Below, one piece after another: positions 23,288 through 32,094 of a stretch of DNA of 36,312 nucleotides. Numbering within the stretch: position 1 is the first letter of the stretch; each line of letters starts with the position of its first letter. The notes under the pieces are model-generated. The model saw only the letters and a list, made by a program, of their open reading frames with translations. It had not been told where the DNA came from and did no database searches. This DNA comes from Candidatus Cloacimonadota bacterium (GTDB taxonomy: Bacteria; Cloacimonadota; Cloacimonadia; Cloacimonadales; TCS61): the NCBI GenBank assembly GCA_021736135.1, contig JAIPGO010000035.1, forward strand, positions 1 to 36,312, read 5' to 3'. Both the position numbers and the translations under genes were made by a program.

Positions 23288-24660
23288 TTATCTTCCCTGG
23301 AAAGATCCCTGAATGCCGTATATTCCTTGAAAAATTTCAAAGTCACTTTTCCAATGGAACCATGGCGGTTTTTTCGTATCAATACTTCCGCTTTACCTTT
23401 GTCTTCCGAGTTTTCATTATATACTTCATCGCGATAGATGAACATTACGATATCCGCATCCTGCTCAATTGCTCCTGATTCACGTAAATCTGCCAGTACC
23501 GGACGCTTATCATCGCGGTTTTCCACCTGACGGTTAAGCTGGGATAGCGCTATCACCGGTAAGCCCATCTCCTTTGCCAGTATCTTCAAACCTCTGGAAA
23601 TTTCTGATATCTCCTGCTGTCTGTTTTCCCTGCCCCGGGGATTATTCGCTGCCATTAATTGCAGATAATCAATAATAATCAGATCAAGGCCTTTCGCTTC
23701 ACGTTTTAATCTCCGTGATTTCGCTCTTATCTGGTTCAGATTCTGATATCCACTATCATCAATATAAATCTCACAATCCTGTAACGCATTACCAACGCCG
23801 ATTATCCGATTGATTACCGATTCATCGATATCATAGCCACGTATCATACGCTGCATCGGGATTTCCGCTGCCGAACTCAGAAGTCGCATGATCAGTTCCT
23901 GTGATTCCATTTCCAGTGTGAAAACTGCTACTTTCTTTTTATATGAAATTGCGGCATTGAAAGCTATATTCAAGGCTAGAGAACTTTTCCCCATCGCCGG
24001 TCGCGCTGCCAATACAATCAATTGACCCTTCCGGAAGCCACCTAAATGACTGTCAAGATCGGTAAACCCGGTATTTACGGCAAAGAGATCTGCTGTTTTA
24101 TTGGCTATTGCCTGGATCAAAACGATAGTGTCTTCCACTTCGTTACGCATGTTATTAAACGATTCTTTACTGGGATTTTCCAGTATCTCAAATATCTGCT
24201 GCTCCGCATGGTCAAGTACCAGTTCCGCTTCATTTTCCGTATTATAACACTCTTCCAGAATATTGTTACAACTTGTTATTAACTGGCGCAAAGTAGATTT
24301 CTCATTTAATATTTTCACATATTCGCCGACATTGGCTCCACTCATCACCACTTCGGACAGGTCATTTAAAAATGCCAGACCACCTACTTTCTCAAACTCA
24401 CCCGTCTTTTTCAACTCATTGGTGAGTGTGATCAGGTCTATCTCAATATCTTCATTAAACAGTTTCTGCATTGCCCGGAAGATCATCTTATGACTATTAC
24501 GGTAAAAATCCTTTTCTGTTAGAGACGTCATCACCTTGCTTACGTTATAATCATCTATGAGCATCGCGGATAAAATCGCTGCCTCAGCATTTAAATCACT
24601 CGGCAACTGCTTCTGAAGTAACCTGTTATCGTATTTTCCCGTTTCCTGTGTCTCTGACAT
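23284..24660 (-). CDS. dnaB: Replicative DNA helicase DnaB
   Basis: The protein is 458 aa, the usual DnaB length. The N-terminal domain (~17-115) begins PSDLNAEAAILSAML. The RecA-like domain has a Walker A ARPAMGKSS (K225), Walker B DLIIIDYLQLM, and the arginine-rich stretch GRENRQQEISEISRGLK. ALSQLNRQVE and KRPVLADLRESGAIEQDAD are conserved motifs H3-H4. It unwinds DNA at the replication fork and loads with DnaC/DnaA. No inteins. The surrounding operon is unrelated housekeeping. Confidence 0.96.
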   Translation of the reverse strand: MSETQETGKYDNRLLQKQLPSDLNAEAAILSAMLIDDYNVSKVMTSLTEKDFYRNSHKMIFRAMQKLFNEDIEIDLITLTNELKKTGEFEKVGGLAFLNDLSEVVMSGANVGEYVKILNEKSTLRQLITSCNNILEECYNTENEAELVLDHAEQQIFEILENPSKESFNNMRNEVEDTIVLIQAIANKTADLFAVNTGFTDLDSHLGGFRKGQLIVLAARPAMGKSSLALNIAFNAAISYKKKVAVFTLEMESQELIMRLLSSAAEIPMQRMIRGYDIDESVINRIIGVGNALQDCEIYIDDSGYQNLNQIRAKSRRLKREAKGLDLIIIDYLQLMAANNPRGRENRQQEISEISRGLKILAKEMGLPVIALSQLNRQVENRDDKRPVLADLRESGAIEQDADIVMFIYRDEVYNENSEDKGKAEVLIRKNRHGSIGKVTLKFFKEYTAFRDLSREDK

Positions 24661-24671
24661 TTAGTTCTCTC

Positions 24672-25328
24672 TTATTTTGGTTTTGCGCTTAAACTGAAAT
24701 AATGATCGCGCACCTTTTGTAGATCTTCCCAGGCCGGACGCTTCCACTGCGGATTATGCAGCAGAGCTGACGGATGATAACTCACATAGGTGGGAATATT
24801 CCGAAACAAAAATACCTGCTCGCGCATCTTCGTCAATGACAACTGGGTTTCCAGTATTGTATTTCCGGCAACTTTGCCCAGTAAAAGCAGAATTTGCGGC
24901 TGGATTATTTCTATCTGTTCCAGCAGATAAGGCAGACAGGCCTGCCGTTCGTCAGGTTCAGGATCACGATTTCCCGGTGGACGGCATTTCACAATATTAG
25001 CTATGAACACTTCTTCCCGTTCCAGGTTAATCGCCTTTAACATTTTCGTCAGCAATTGACCTGCTTTACCCACAAATGCCTGTCCCGTTTTATTCTCTTC
25101 AGCACCAGGTCCTTCTCCGATAAGCATCATGTTTGCATCAGGATTACCCTGCCCATATACAAGCTTTATTCTGCCTTCCCATAGTTTGCATAACTGGCAA
25201 TTGCTTATCGCCTGCTTCCTGGAGGCAAGCAAGGCTTCTTTCTCCTTATCTTTTGCTGAAACGAAAATATCTTGAATACCGGAAAACCTCAGGTATTCAA
25301 GATATTGCTTTAAAGATTTAACAGACAT
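24672..25328 (-). CDS. Uracil-DNA glycosylase, family 4 (Fe-S type)
   Basis: The protein is 218 aa. Features of the family-4 enzyme are LIGEGPGAEENKTGQAFVGK with the catalytic motif, four cysteines that bind a [4Fe-4S] cluster (C44, C47, C115 and C131, in NCQLCK, VKCRPPG and ACLPYL), and the C-terminal SYHPSALLHNPQWK. It removes uracil from DNA in base-excision repair. The N-terminal 35 residues (Lys- and Glu-rich) are extra to the core domain, as in many family-4 proteins. It lies 11 bp ahead of dnaB. Confidence 0.93.
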   Translation of the reverse strand: MSVKSLKQYLEYLRFSGIQDIFVSAKDKEKEALLASRKQAISNCQLCKLWEGRIKLVYGQGNPDANMMLIGEGPGAEENKTGQAFVGKAGQLLTKMLKAINLEREEVFIANIVKCRPPGNRDPEPDERQACLPYLLEQIEIIQPQILLLLGKVAGNTILETQLSLTKMREQVFLFRNIPTYVSYHPSALLHNPQWKRPAWEDLQKVRDHYFSLSAKPK

Positions 25329-25341
25329 CTATCTGTCTGGT

Positions 25342-25566
25342 TTAGGCAAAAGGATCTTCTTCCTGGTGAGGTAAATCCCCGATATAATCAGGAATAACGT
25401 TCAGCGCTACATGTTCCAGGGCTTTTTCGGTTAGCTTACCTTTAAATTGTGACTTTATTATATCCGGCAGGCTTACCAAACGTTCTACTTCCATATTTGC
25501 CAGCATCAGGAAAAGATAGGTCAAATTGTTATCCTCTAAAAATTTCTCTACTTTCGGATTAAGCAT
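25342..25566 (-). CDS. rpoZ: Probable divergent RNA polymerase omega subunit (RpoZ-like), 74 aa
   Basis: The start at the ATG (25564-25566) has AGGAG five bases upstream; a GTG two codons earlier overlaps that site and is unlikely. The protein is short, acidic at its C-terminus (HQEEDPFA), and its pattern YLFLMLANMEVERLVSLP...KGKLTEKALEHVALNVI fits the omega/Rpb6 fold layout (hydrophobic helix with Ala-Arg spacing, then GK, then an ALExIA helix). The location directly after gmk is classical for rpoZ. Sequence identity to typical omega is low, so this rests on position and pattern. It overlaps gmk by 8 bp. Confidence 0.5.
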   Translation of the reverse strand: MLNPKVEKFLEDNNLTYLFLMLANMEVERLVSLPDIIKSQFKGKLTEKALEHVALNVIPDYIGDLPHQEEDPFA

Positions 25567-26182
25567 TTTCACTCCTGTAATATTCTTCTTTCACATTTTT
25601 ATATCTCACACTGCGCAATTGCTCCGCTGCTATGATCAAACGCACCTCAGCTACTGCTGTTTCCAGGTCATCATTGATCACCAGGTAATCAAATTCCTTG
25701 ATGTAGTCAATCTCTTTACGGGCATTACTCAGTCTCAATTCTATTGTTGCCGCATCATCAGTTTTCCGGTCTATCAGCCGCCTTTCCAGTATCTCCTGGT
25801 GAGGAGGAAGAATGAACACGGTTACACACTCTATTCCCTGTTTTAATATGTTCAGGGCTCCCTGCACATCTATATCCAGCAGTATATTCTTTCCTTCTGC
25901 CAGACGACTGCTGATTATACTTCTGGATGTGCCATACCAGTTCCCATGAACCTGGGCAGTTTCGATAAATTCTCCCGCTGCCCGGTGTTCCAGAAATTCC
26001 TTTTCTCCCAGAAAATAGTAATCTTCTCCGTTTTTCTCACCTGTGCGTATGGAACGCGTTGTACTGGATATCGAATATACCAGATCCGTTTCCTTTTCCA
26101 ATAGACGGTCGCCAATCGTTGATTTGCCACCACCGGAGGGTGCTATCAGGATGAGTAGAAAACTGCTGCGCTTATAACTCAT
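25559..26182 (-). CDS. gmk: Guanylate kinase
   Basis: The protein is 207 aa and phosphorylates GMP to GDP. The P-loop APSGGGKST (K20), SISSTTRSIRTGEKNGEDYYFL and the GMP-binding tail FDYLVINDDLETA are all standard. The lid region ERRLIDRKTDDAATIELRL is intact. It follows gcvH by 6 bp and precedes the rpoZ-like gene, matching the widespread gmk-rpoZ order. Its ribosome-binding site is weak (AGAAAAG). Confidence 0.95.
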   Translation of the reverse strand: MSYKRSSFLLILIAPSGGGKSTIGDRLLEKETDLVYSISSTTRSIRTGEKNGEDYYFLGEKEFLEHRAAGEFIETAQVHGNWYGTSRSIISSRLAEGKNILLDIDVQGALNILKQGIECVTVFILPPHQEILERRLIDRKTDDAATIELRLSNARKEIDYIKEFDYLVINDDLETAVAEVRLIIAAEQLRSVRYKNVKEEYYRSENA

Positions 26183-26188
26183 TCTTTT

Positions 26189-26569
26189 CTATAATTCTTC
26201 CAGTAATTCCGCATAAGCATCGGCATCAAGCAGTTGATCCAGTTCATCCATATCGCTTATCTTGATATGGATCATCCAGCCGTCTCCATATGCATCTTTG
26301 CCTACAAGTTCCGGGGCATCTTCCAGCTCTTCGTTGATCTCCAGTATCACACCGCTCATCGGGGCATTAACATCTTCCACTGCCTTCACGGCTTCCACGG
26401 AACCAAATGCCTCTCCCGCAGTAACTTCTTCACCTTCTTCCGGTAATTCCACATACACGATGTCGCCCATCTCATGCGCGGCATAAGCCGAAATCCCGAT
26501 ATAGGCTTCATCTCCCTCTATACGAACCCATTCATGGCTCTTTGTGTAATATAACCCTTCTTTGACCAT
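26189..26569 (-). CDS. gcvH: Glycine cleavage system H protein
   Basis: The protein is 126 aa, with the lipoyl-attachment Lys62 in SVEAVKAVEDVNAP, the YVELPEEG strand and the C-terminal helix. H protein shuttles the aminomethyl group among GcvP, GcvT and Lpd. None of those genes is in the window, so the system is dispersed. GGAGGA lies seven bases ahead of the ATG. It is the first gene of the minus operon. No glycine riboswitch fold is visible in the short upstream region. Confidence 0.95.
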   Translation of the reverse strand: MVKEGLYYTKSHEWVRIEGDEAYIGISAYAAHEMGDIVYVELPEEGEEVTAGEAFGSVEAVKAVEDVNAPMSGVILEINEELEDAPELVGKDAYGDGWMIHIKISDMDELDQLLDADAYAELLEEL

Positions 26570-26602
26570 AAAATCCTCCGGTTCTTTAATATTTTAATGG
26601 CG

Positions 26603-26630
26603 ATATTTTTACCATCCTGACTGCTGTCAA
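26603..26630 (-). promoter_or_regulatory. Candidate promoter for the gcvH-gmk-...-dapA operon
   Basis: On the minus strand a consensus TTGACA (26625-26630) is followed after 16 bp by AAATAT (26603-26608). The transcript would start about 25-30 nt ahead of the gcvH ATG. The -35 is strong, the -10 weak. Confidence 0.4.
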
Positions 26631-26682
26631 GCTTTATAAAACTATGGCTCCCCCATAATTAAAACGAAAAATAAATCTATGT

Positions 26683-26850
26683 GGACTTGCACCGCTGGTG
26701 TACTCGCAAGTGGGGCGAGAACACTACTACCAGCAACCAGTTTATAAATTTTTCCTTACTTTCACATTCTTGAGATAATTGCTTTTACAGACTGGAAGTG
26801 ATTAGCTGTTGCTCTCCCCCCACTTGTGAGTACACCAGCGGTGCAAGTCC
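26683..26850. repeat. 168-bp element bounded by a 33-bp near-perfect inverted repeat
   Basis: The arm 26683-26715 begins GGACTTGCACCGCTGG. The arm 26818-26850 is its reverse complement with a single mismatch and ends CCAGCGGTGCAAGTCC. The 102 bp between them have no open frame worth noting. The shape suits a MITE-like non-autonomous element or a long RNA hairpin. I see no clear flanking target duplication. Confidence 0.75.
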
Positions 26851-26935
26851 AACTTAACGGGTAAGTTATTCATACATATTAATACATATATTTTATGAAA
26901 AACGGAGGGATGCCAGTTATAAAACTTACTCCCAG

Positions 26936-27070
26936 AATCAGGATTTATAGGGTTAAAGATATTAACAGGGTGAGGGTTAAGAAAATAAAACTAACGATTA
27001 ACGACTAACGACCAACGATTTATTAGTTATCTTTAATCCTGCTAATATCTTAAATCCTGAGAATCCTGAT
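26936..27070. repeat. AATCCTG-type inverted-repeat element, copy A
   Basis: The left arm (26936-26970, beginning AATCAGGATTTATAGGG) pairs imperfectly with the right arm (27035-27070, AATCCTGCTAATATC to GAATCCTGATC). The centre carries TAACGAC/TAACGAT heptamers (about 26990-27020). Related copies are at 27940-28025 (right half), 29886-29999 and 34117-34249. Confidence 0.7.
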
Positions 27071-27299
27071 CGGATTGACCCATCACCGTTCACTACTCAT
27101 TATTCACCGGTTAAATATATAAGAAAATTATCCAACTCTCTCTCTCTGCTCTCATATATTGGGACAGCTATGCGCAAATTCCTACTGCACAAAATGGGTT
27201 TAAAGATGATCACACACATAGCTTCCCCGACGTTTTTTTTATAAAATATGGGCAGACACACAGGTCTGCCACTACGGGCTTTGTTTATTTGATTTTGTA

Positions 27300-27719
27300 G
27301 GGGCGAACCTGCGTGTTCGCCCTCTTTATTGATTTATTCGATGTAGCTTAATCTTTCCAGATTAAGTTCTTATTAAAATAAATATCAAACTAAAAGTTTG
27401 ATCTACATTAATCATCCACACGTAGAGAAAATCTGATCTTCTTGCAACCTGTATATCCACTTCTTTTTCTTCATAAATATCTATGTTAACATACTGGGGC
27501 GAACCTGTGTGTTCGCCCTCTTTATTGATTTATTCGATGTAGCTTAATCTTTCCAGATTAAGTTCTTATAAAATAAATATCAAACTAAAAGTTTGATCTA
27601 CATTAATCATCCACACGTAGAGAAAATCTGATCTTCTTGCAACCCGTATATCCACTTCTTTGTCTTCATAAATATCTAATGTTAACATACTGGGGCGAAC
27701 CTGTGTGTTCGCACTTTAT
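27300..27719. repeat. Tandem duplication of a 196-bp unit plus partial third copy
   Basis: Units at 27300-27495 and 27496-27691 are nearly identical; a third begins at 27692 and fades after about 28 bp. Indels inside the units compensate, so both are exactly 196 bp. Each unit holds three hairpins: GGGCGAAC/GTTCGCCC, CTTAATCT/AGATTAAG and ATCAAACT/AGTTTGAT. Just before, GGCAGAC/GTCTGCC (27251-27270) forms another of the same style. The third hairpin also occurs at 2416-2435. Confidence 0.85.
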
Positions 27720-27728
27720 TTGATCACC

Positions 27729-27839
27729 ATGTCAAGCTTGACATAACACTATAAATGTTACTAAATGTTACTAGAATGTTACCAAAATGTTACCTCATAA
27801 CTATAAACTATTATGTCAGTTACAGCAAAAAGTAACATT
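27729..27839. promoter_or_regulatory. 16-bp palindrome next to helically phased AATGTTAC repeats
   Basis: A perfect palindrome ATGTCAAGCTTGACAT lies at 27729-27744. Direct copies of AATGTTA begin at 27754, 27764, 27775 and 27786, i.e. 10-11 bp apart and so on one face of the helix. An inverted copy, GTAACATT, is at 27832-27839. This resembles a multi-site protein-binding region (operator or iteron-like), but no gene starts near it. Confidence 0.5.
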
Positions 27840-27939
27840 TTTGCCGTTTTTTGAAAATACATACCCCATATTTTACTTTTCTTAAATAAAACAGCCTTCT
27901 TCACTAATACAGTTTTTCAAGTACCTGATTCCAAGTCCT

Positions 27940-28025
27940 TAACGACTAACGACTAACGACTAACGATTAACGCCTTAATATTTATCTTTAATCCTGTTAA
28001 TATCTTAAAACCTGATAATCCTGAT
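27940..28025. repeat. AATCCTG-type element, copy B (heptamers and right arm only)
   Basis: Four to five TAACGAC heptamers (27940-27972) are followed by the right-arm sequence (27990-28025, AATCCTGTTAATATC to AATCCTGATC). It ends directly against the stop codon of the beta-helix gene. The left arm is missing. Confidence 0.7.
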
Positions 28026-29810
28026 CTATTTCAATAGTAATAATTTCCGGATCTGCTGCTGATATTTCGTCTGCACCTGGCAGAAATAGACCCCTGATGC
28101 CTCAGTTGCAGCATCCCAGATATATCGATGATCACCGGCCTTGAATGATTTCTGAAGGATCAAACGACCTCTCAGATCGAAGATCTTCAAGATACCCGTT
28201 TCACCCGGCTCAATATGAAAACTTATCTCTGTTACAGGATTGAATGGATTGGGATAATTTCTCAGAAGCAAGTCAGCAGGTTCAATGATTTCAGAAACGT
28301 CATTTGACGTTGCCTGATAATAATATGCACCCATATCGCCTATGGTCGCATCATGATCATAAAAAAATGTTGCCGGATCACCCGCATCAATCGCCGGTGA
28401 TGTATTCTGCAAATGATAATCACCGGTTGCCGGATCAAGAAAAACCGGGTCAAGAAACAGGTTATAATAAGTATCACAGGCATCACCGTTATTGTTAAAA
28501 TTATTCAAATCTCCCCAGTTTGCCGGCAGTTCACCGGTTGCCGCCTGTGTATTTAACCAGAATAAGTTGTAGGAAAGCTCAGGCAATTCCTGCTCCATTA
28601 ATACTCCTGTTTCATTACCGTAAAATATATTATCCAGTATAATATCCAGATTTCCGTTATTGTAATGAAGTCCCTGACCATTATAGCTTATCGTGTTTTT
28701 ATATATATCAATCGCTCCGGAATCATTATATATACCTGCTTCTCCGCTCCACTCGATCACATTATAGCATATCTCTCCAAGGGCCTGATATCCCGTGGTT
28801 GACAGATATATCCCATGACTGCTGTTCCCGGAAAAAGCATTATTGCAGATAACTGCTGCCACATTTTCCAGACATTTAAGCCCCGTGCCGTTCTCTATTA
28901 ACTGATTGCCGCTGATAAATGGTAATAAAACTGCCGCGCTGCTTTCCTTCCAGATTTCTATTCCGTCTTCCTCATTACCGCTTATTACATTATCAATTAT
29001 CGTTAAACTCTGAGGATTGACTATCTTGATCCCGTATTGACCATTGTCAGATAAATTGCTTCCACTTATCTCAATAATATTACCGGAACTACTGCTGATT
29101 GCCCCGGTTATATTATTATGAATTTCACTGCCATGAATATATAGTGAAGCACTGTAACTGCCACGTACTCCATACCAGTTATTATTATAAATGTTACATC
29201 CTTCCACCACAGGAGCAGCGCAATTGTAGGCATATACTCCCACGTTCTTATCTGTAATAACCGTGTTAATGATCTCCGGTGAGGTGTTGTTACAGATTAC
29301 TCCCCATTCACTTTCACCCTTGAGATGGGCATTTGTGATCTGCACTATCGCACTTTCTGCGCAGTATATACCACAATAACTGTTATCACAAATTGTAACA
29401 TTACTGATTGCTACCGAAGCACCATTTATGGATCTGATACCATGCTGATTATGATCAATACGTGCATAAGATATCTCATTATTGATTGATGCACTATCCT
29501 CAAAAGAAATACTGATCCAGTCACCAGTTTCGGGATCGAATTGACCCGAGCTGAAATATATAGAATCCGTCTCCGTCCCGACAGCATGCAATGTCCCCAG
29601 AACCAATAATGACCAGGAACCCATAAAATCCACTCTCACACCCGGTTCCAGGGTTAGCGTATTGCCAATTGCAATTTCAATATTGCCCACAACTTCATAA
29701 GGATTGTTAACCGGCGACCATACCGTATCCATATTTATCTGACCCGCCACTTCCACTGCCACCAGTCCGTAAACAGCCAGCAGCATTATGCTCATTATTA
29801 CTATTCTCAT
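28026..29810 (-). CDS. Secreted right-handed beta-helix protein with type-A T9SS-like sorting tail
   Basis: The protein is 594 aa. The signal peptide MRIVIMSIMLLAVYG... is cleaved near VEVAGQ. Residues ~50-430 are parallel beta-helix repeats of NosD/pectate-lyase type: many NN-G-I-V coils such as NNNWYGVRGSYSASLYIHGS and SGNEEDGIEI. Residues ~430-500 have LDPVFLDPATGDYHLQ, followed by SPAIDAGDP, a common ending of such helices. The C-terminal ~80 residues are a sorting domain: NYPNPFNPVTEISF, IFDLRGR, WDAATEASGVYFCQV, LLLLK. The substrate is unknown; it is probably cell-surface or secreted. AAGGAG precedes the ATG. Confidence 0.87.
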   Translation of the reverse strand: MRIVIMSIMLLAVYGLVAVEVAGQINMDTVWSPVNNPYEVVGNIEIAIGNTLTLEPGVRVDFMGSWSLLVLGTLHAVGTETDSIYFSSGQFDPETGDWISISFEDSASINNEISYARIDHNQHGIRSINGASVAISNVTICDNSYCGIYCAESAIVQITNAHLKGESEWGVICNNTSPEIINTVITDKNVGVYAYNCAAPVVEGCNIYNNNWYGVRGSYSASLYIHGSEIHNNITGAISSSSGNIIEISGSNLSDNGQYGIKIVNPQSLTIIDNVISGNEEDGIEIWKESSAAVLLPFISGNQLIENGTGLKCLENVAAVICNNAFSGNSSHGIYLSTTGYQALGEICYNVIEWSGEAGIYNDSGAIDIYKNTISYNGQGLHYNNGNLDIILDNIFYGNETGVLMEQELPELSYNLFWLNTQAATGELPANWGDLNNFNNNGDACDTYYNLFLDPVFLDPATGDYHLQNTSPAIDAGDPATFFYDHDATIGDMGAYYYQATSNDVSEIIEPADLLLRNYPNPFNPVTEISFHIEPGETGILKIFDLRGRLILQKSFKAGDHRYIWDAATEASGVYFCQVQTKYQQQIRKLLLLK

Positions 29811-30025
29811 TAAACAAACTCCTTCAAACCTAAGGAGTGTATGTCAAATTCAATACCCCAGAGTGTCAAGCTTGATAAAAAAACAGATCAGGATTCACAG
29901 GATTTAAGATATTTACAGGATTAAGAAAAAAAATCAAATTCATCTTTCTTCTCTTAAAAAAATCCTGCTAATATCTTAAATCCCGAAAATCCTGATTCAG
30001 ACAGTTTATCCTCCAAATCCTGATA
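29811..30025. repeat. Intergenic region with AATCCTG-type inverted-repeat element, copy C (29886-29999)
   Basis: The left arm 29886-29925 (GATCAGGATTCACAGG...) pairs with the right arm 29961-29999 (AATCCTGCTAATATC...TCCTGATTC). The loop is an AT-rich 35 bp. The rest, 29811-29885, holds the upstream region of the beta-helix gene, including two TTGACA-like boxes on the minus strand (29868-29873 and nearby 29850) but no good -10. A truncated AATCCTGATA follows copy C, against the stop of the GLUG gene. Confidence 0.7.
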
Positions 30026-32044
30026 CTATTTGACCATCATCATCTTGCCAGTTCTAACCACCTCATCTGCCTTGATCATATAAAAATATATCCCCGATGC
30101 CATCCCCTCTCCTGACCAGACAACTGTATGCTTTCCTCTATGGATTTCTTTGTAGTGCTTATCCCAGACTCTTTGTCCTTTGATATTATAGACAGCCAAA
30201 CTCAAATTGTCCGCATCTATTCCTAAGTCGAAACAAATATTAGTCTCAGGATTGAACGGATTCGGATGATTTTCAATTTCTAATTTTACATTTTCATCAA
30301 TACTCACCGGAAATTCTATTTCATAGATATAAGGATACCCCTCATTGATCTCAACATTCATATCCCATATATCGTTAATTCCATTCTCACTCTCTCCAAT
30401 AAAATCCCAGCAAATATCAGTATAAGTGCTCTTCATCAGCATCTCTGCCGTCGTTGAGCCGATTAAATTTATTATTGTGCCCTCATAATCATAACCAATA
30501 CCATCTGTCTGCCCCGAGGTCTCTAAATTCCAAACACAGCTTTCTATGACCTCATAATTCGCTCCTATCAATCCACCAACATTGAATATTCCTGCCACAC
30601 AACCAATGGCATAGCTTTCTCTGATCGTAGTTTCTTCATAATTAGCTCCCACCAAACCTCCAACATTACTTTCACCAGTAACATTGCCCGTTGCATAGCT
30701 GGTGCTGATTAAGGAATTGTCAGAATTAAATCCCACCAAACCGCCAATATTAATGTCTCCTGTCACACTGACAGTGGCATAACTTGCTTTGATTGAAGAA
30801 TTAAAAGAGTTCCTTCCTACCAAACCACCAACCTGTCTTAAGCCATTCACACTACCAGTAGCATAGTTAGCGCTAAGTTTGGATGCATGATTAAACCCCA
30901 CTAACCCTCCGATAAATACCTCTCCTGTCACATTTACATTAGTTACACCCAAAGCTTCTATTACCGCTTCAAATGTATCTCCAAAAAGTCCAATTCCCCC
31001 CATCTCTGGTATATTTACAAATAATCCGTCTATACAATGGTTTCCTCCATTAAAAGTTCCTGCAAAGTATGGGATAAAGAAATTAGGATGACCTGTTAGA
31101 TCAATGTTGGAGGTTAACAGAAAACTGTCTTCAGATTCTTGACCAAATGCCAATAACTTCTCAAAATCATTAAAATCGTTGATAAGATAATTTTCCCCAT
31201 CATAAGATAAATAATCTGTAATTTCCAGGCTCTTATTGTTATTTATCCAGTCATTGTATAGTTCACTGGTTAGTGCTCCTATTGATATTAAATGCTGATT
31301 GTTTATCAAAACAGAATCATAATCATAATAGCTCTCACTGATTGGTGACCACCAGCAACCTCCAACTAAACCGCCAATATATAAGGCTCCAACCACATTT
31401 CCACCTTCATAGCTTAAACTGTGAAGGCTTCCCTGATTATACCCTACTACACCACCGACAAATTCATTTCCTGTAACATTGCCTTCGACATAGCTGGCGC
31501 TTATCCTGGATCCAAAATTCTCTCCCACCAAACCACCTACATCATCATTTCCTGTCACATTACCGGTAACGTAGCATTCGCTAAGAGTCGATTTCCAGGC
31601 AAGATACCCCACCAAACCTCCAACCTGATCTTCTCCTGTCACTCTAATATCGGTAAGCCCAAGAGCTTCTATGACTGCCCCATCGGTATATCCAAAGAGA
31701 CCTATTTGTTCTGTATGAGGTCTATTGATACATAGACCTTCAATTATGTGATTACTACCATTGTAAGAGCTTGAAAAGGGTCCTTTGGAATGATACCCTC
31801 CTATTGGAATAAAACCAGCACCCTCATTCCAGTTCTGCGTCTCACCTGCATCAATATCAGCAGTCTGCAGAAAATAATATATACTGTCCCAGACAGCCTC
31901 AGTAGTACTCAGCCAAAGCAGATTATCCAGGCTGGCAATTAAAAACGGATCATTCTCCGTCCCGGAACCTTCTGCCGGAGTACCATCAGCCTGCAGGCTG
32001 ATAAATGCAAAGAAAATAAATACTAAAACGTAAATTTTACTCAT
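30026..32044 (-). CDS. Secreted GLUG-repeat protein with T9SS-like sorting tail
   Basis: The protein is 672 aa. Signal peptide MSKIYVLVFIFFAFISLQA. Then GTPAEGSGTENDPFLIASLD, a common opening of these proteins. Two GLUG-repeat blocks (~150-250 and ~375-510) repeat the pattern GGLVG...SSIKASYATGSVTG about every 26-30 residues. Around 300-370 the layout starts again (NDFEKLLAFG...GGNHCIDGLFVNIPEMGGIGL), so the protein has an internal duplication. The C-terminus has NHPNPFNPETNICF, YNIKGQRVW, WSGEGMASGIYF and MMMVK. GLUG domains occur in bacterial surface and adhesion-like proteins. GGAGGAG precedes the start. It is 50 bp from the next gene upstream and probably co-transcribed. Confidence 0.87.
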   Translation of the reverse strand: MSKIYVLVFIFFAFISLQADGTPAEGSGTENDPFLIASLDNLLWLSTTEAVWDSIYYFLQTADIDAGETQNWNEGAGFIPIGGYHSKGPFSSSYNGSNHIIEGLCINRPHTEQIGLFGYTDGAVIEALGLTDIRVTGEDQVGGLVGYLAWKSTLSECYVTGNVTGNDDVGGLVGENFGSRISASYVEGNVTGNEFVGGVVGYNQGSLHSLSYEGGNVVGALYIGGLVGGCWWSPISESYYDYDSVLINNQHLISIGALTSELYNDWINNNKSLEITDYLSYDGENYLINDFNDFEKLLAFGQESEDSFLLTSNIDLTGHPNFFIPYFAGTFNGGNHCIDGLFVNIPEMGGIGLFGDTFEAVIEALGVTNVNVTGEVFIGGLVGFNHASKLSANYATGSVNGLRQVGGLVGRNSFNSSIKASYATVSVTGDINIGGLVGFNSDNSLISTSYATGNVTGESNVGGLVGANYEETTIRESYAIGCVAGIFNVGGLIGANYEVIESCVWNLETSGQTDGIGYDYEGTIINLIGSTTAEMLMKSTYTDICWDFIGESENGINDIWDMNVEINEGYPYIYEIEFPVSIDENVKLEIENHPNPFNPETNICFDLGIDADNLSLAVYNIKGQRVWDKHYKEIHRGKHTVVWSGEGMASGIYFYMIKADEVVRTGKMMMVK

Positions 32045-32094
32045 AATGTTCTCCTCCTAAGAATTAATGACTAAAATCCATTTCATTTTTCAGT

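Larger units (their letters stand above)
26641..28025. other. 1.4 kb without a gene, between the gcvH operon and the secreted-protein cluster
   Basis: No convincing coding sequence in either strand. The stretch is made of separate repeat elements, each listed below: a 33-bp inverted repeat, an AATCCTG-type inverted repeat with heptamers, a 196-bp tandem duplication with hairpins, a palindrome with phased octamers, and a half copy of the AATCCTG element. Confidence 0.7.

Noticed and set aside
26570-26682. Glycine riboswitch ahead of gcvH
   Set aside because: There are only about 30-60 bp of leader, and no tandem aptamer pattern can be seen.
27300-27719. Insertion sequence
   Set aside because: The tandem unit has no transposase frame and no terminal inverted repeats of its own.
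27940-27972. CRISPR or telomere-like heptamer array
   Set aside because: Short run of four to five TAACGAC units within an inverted-repeat element; no spacers, and similar runs occur in copy A.
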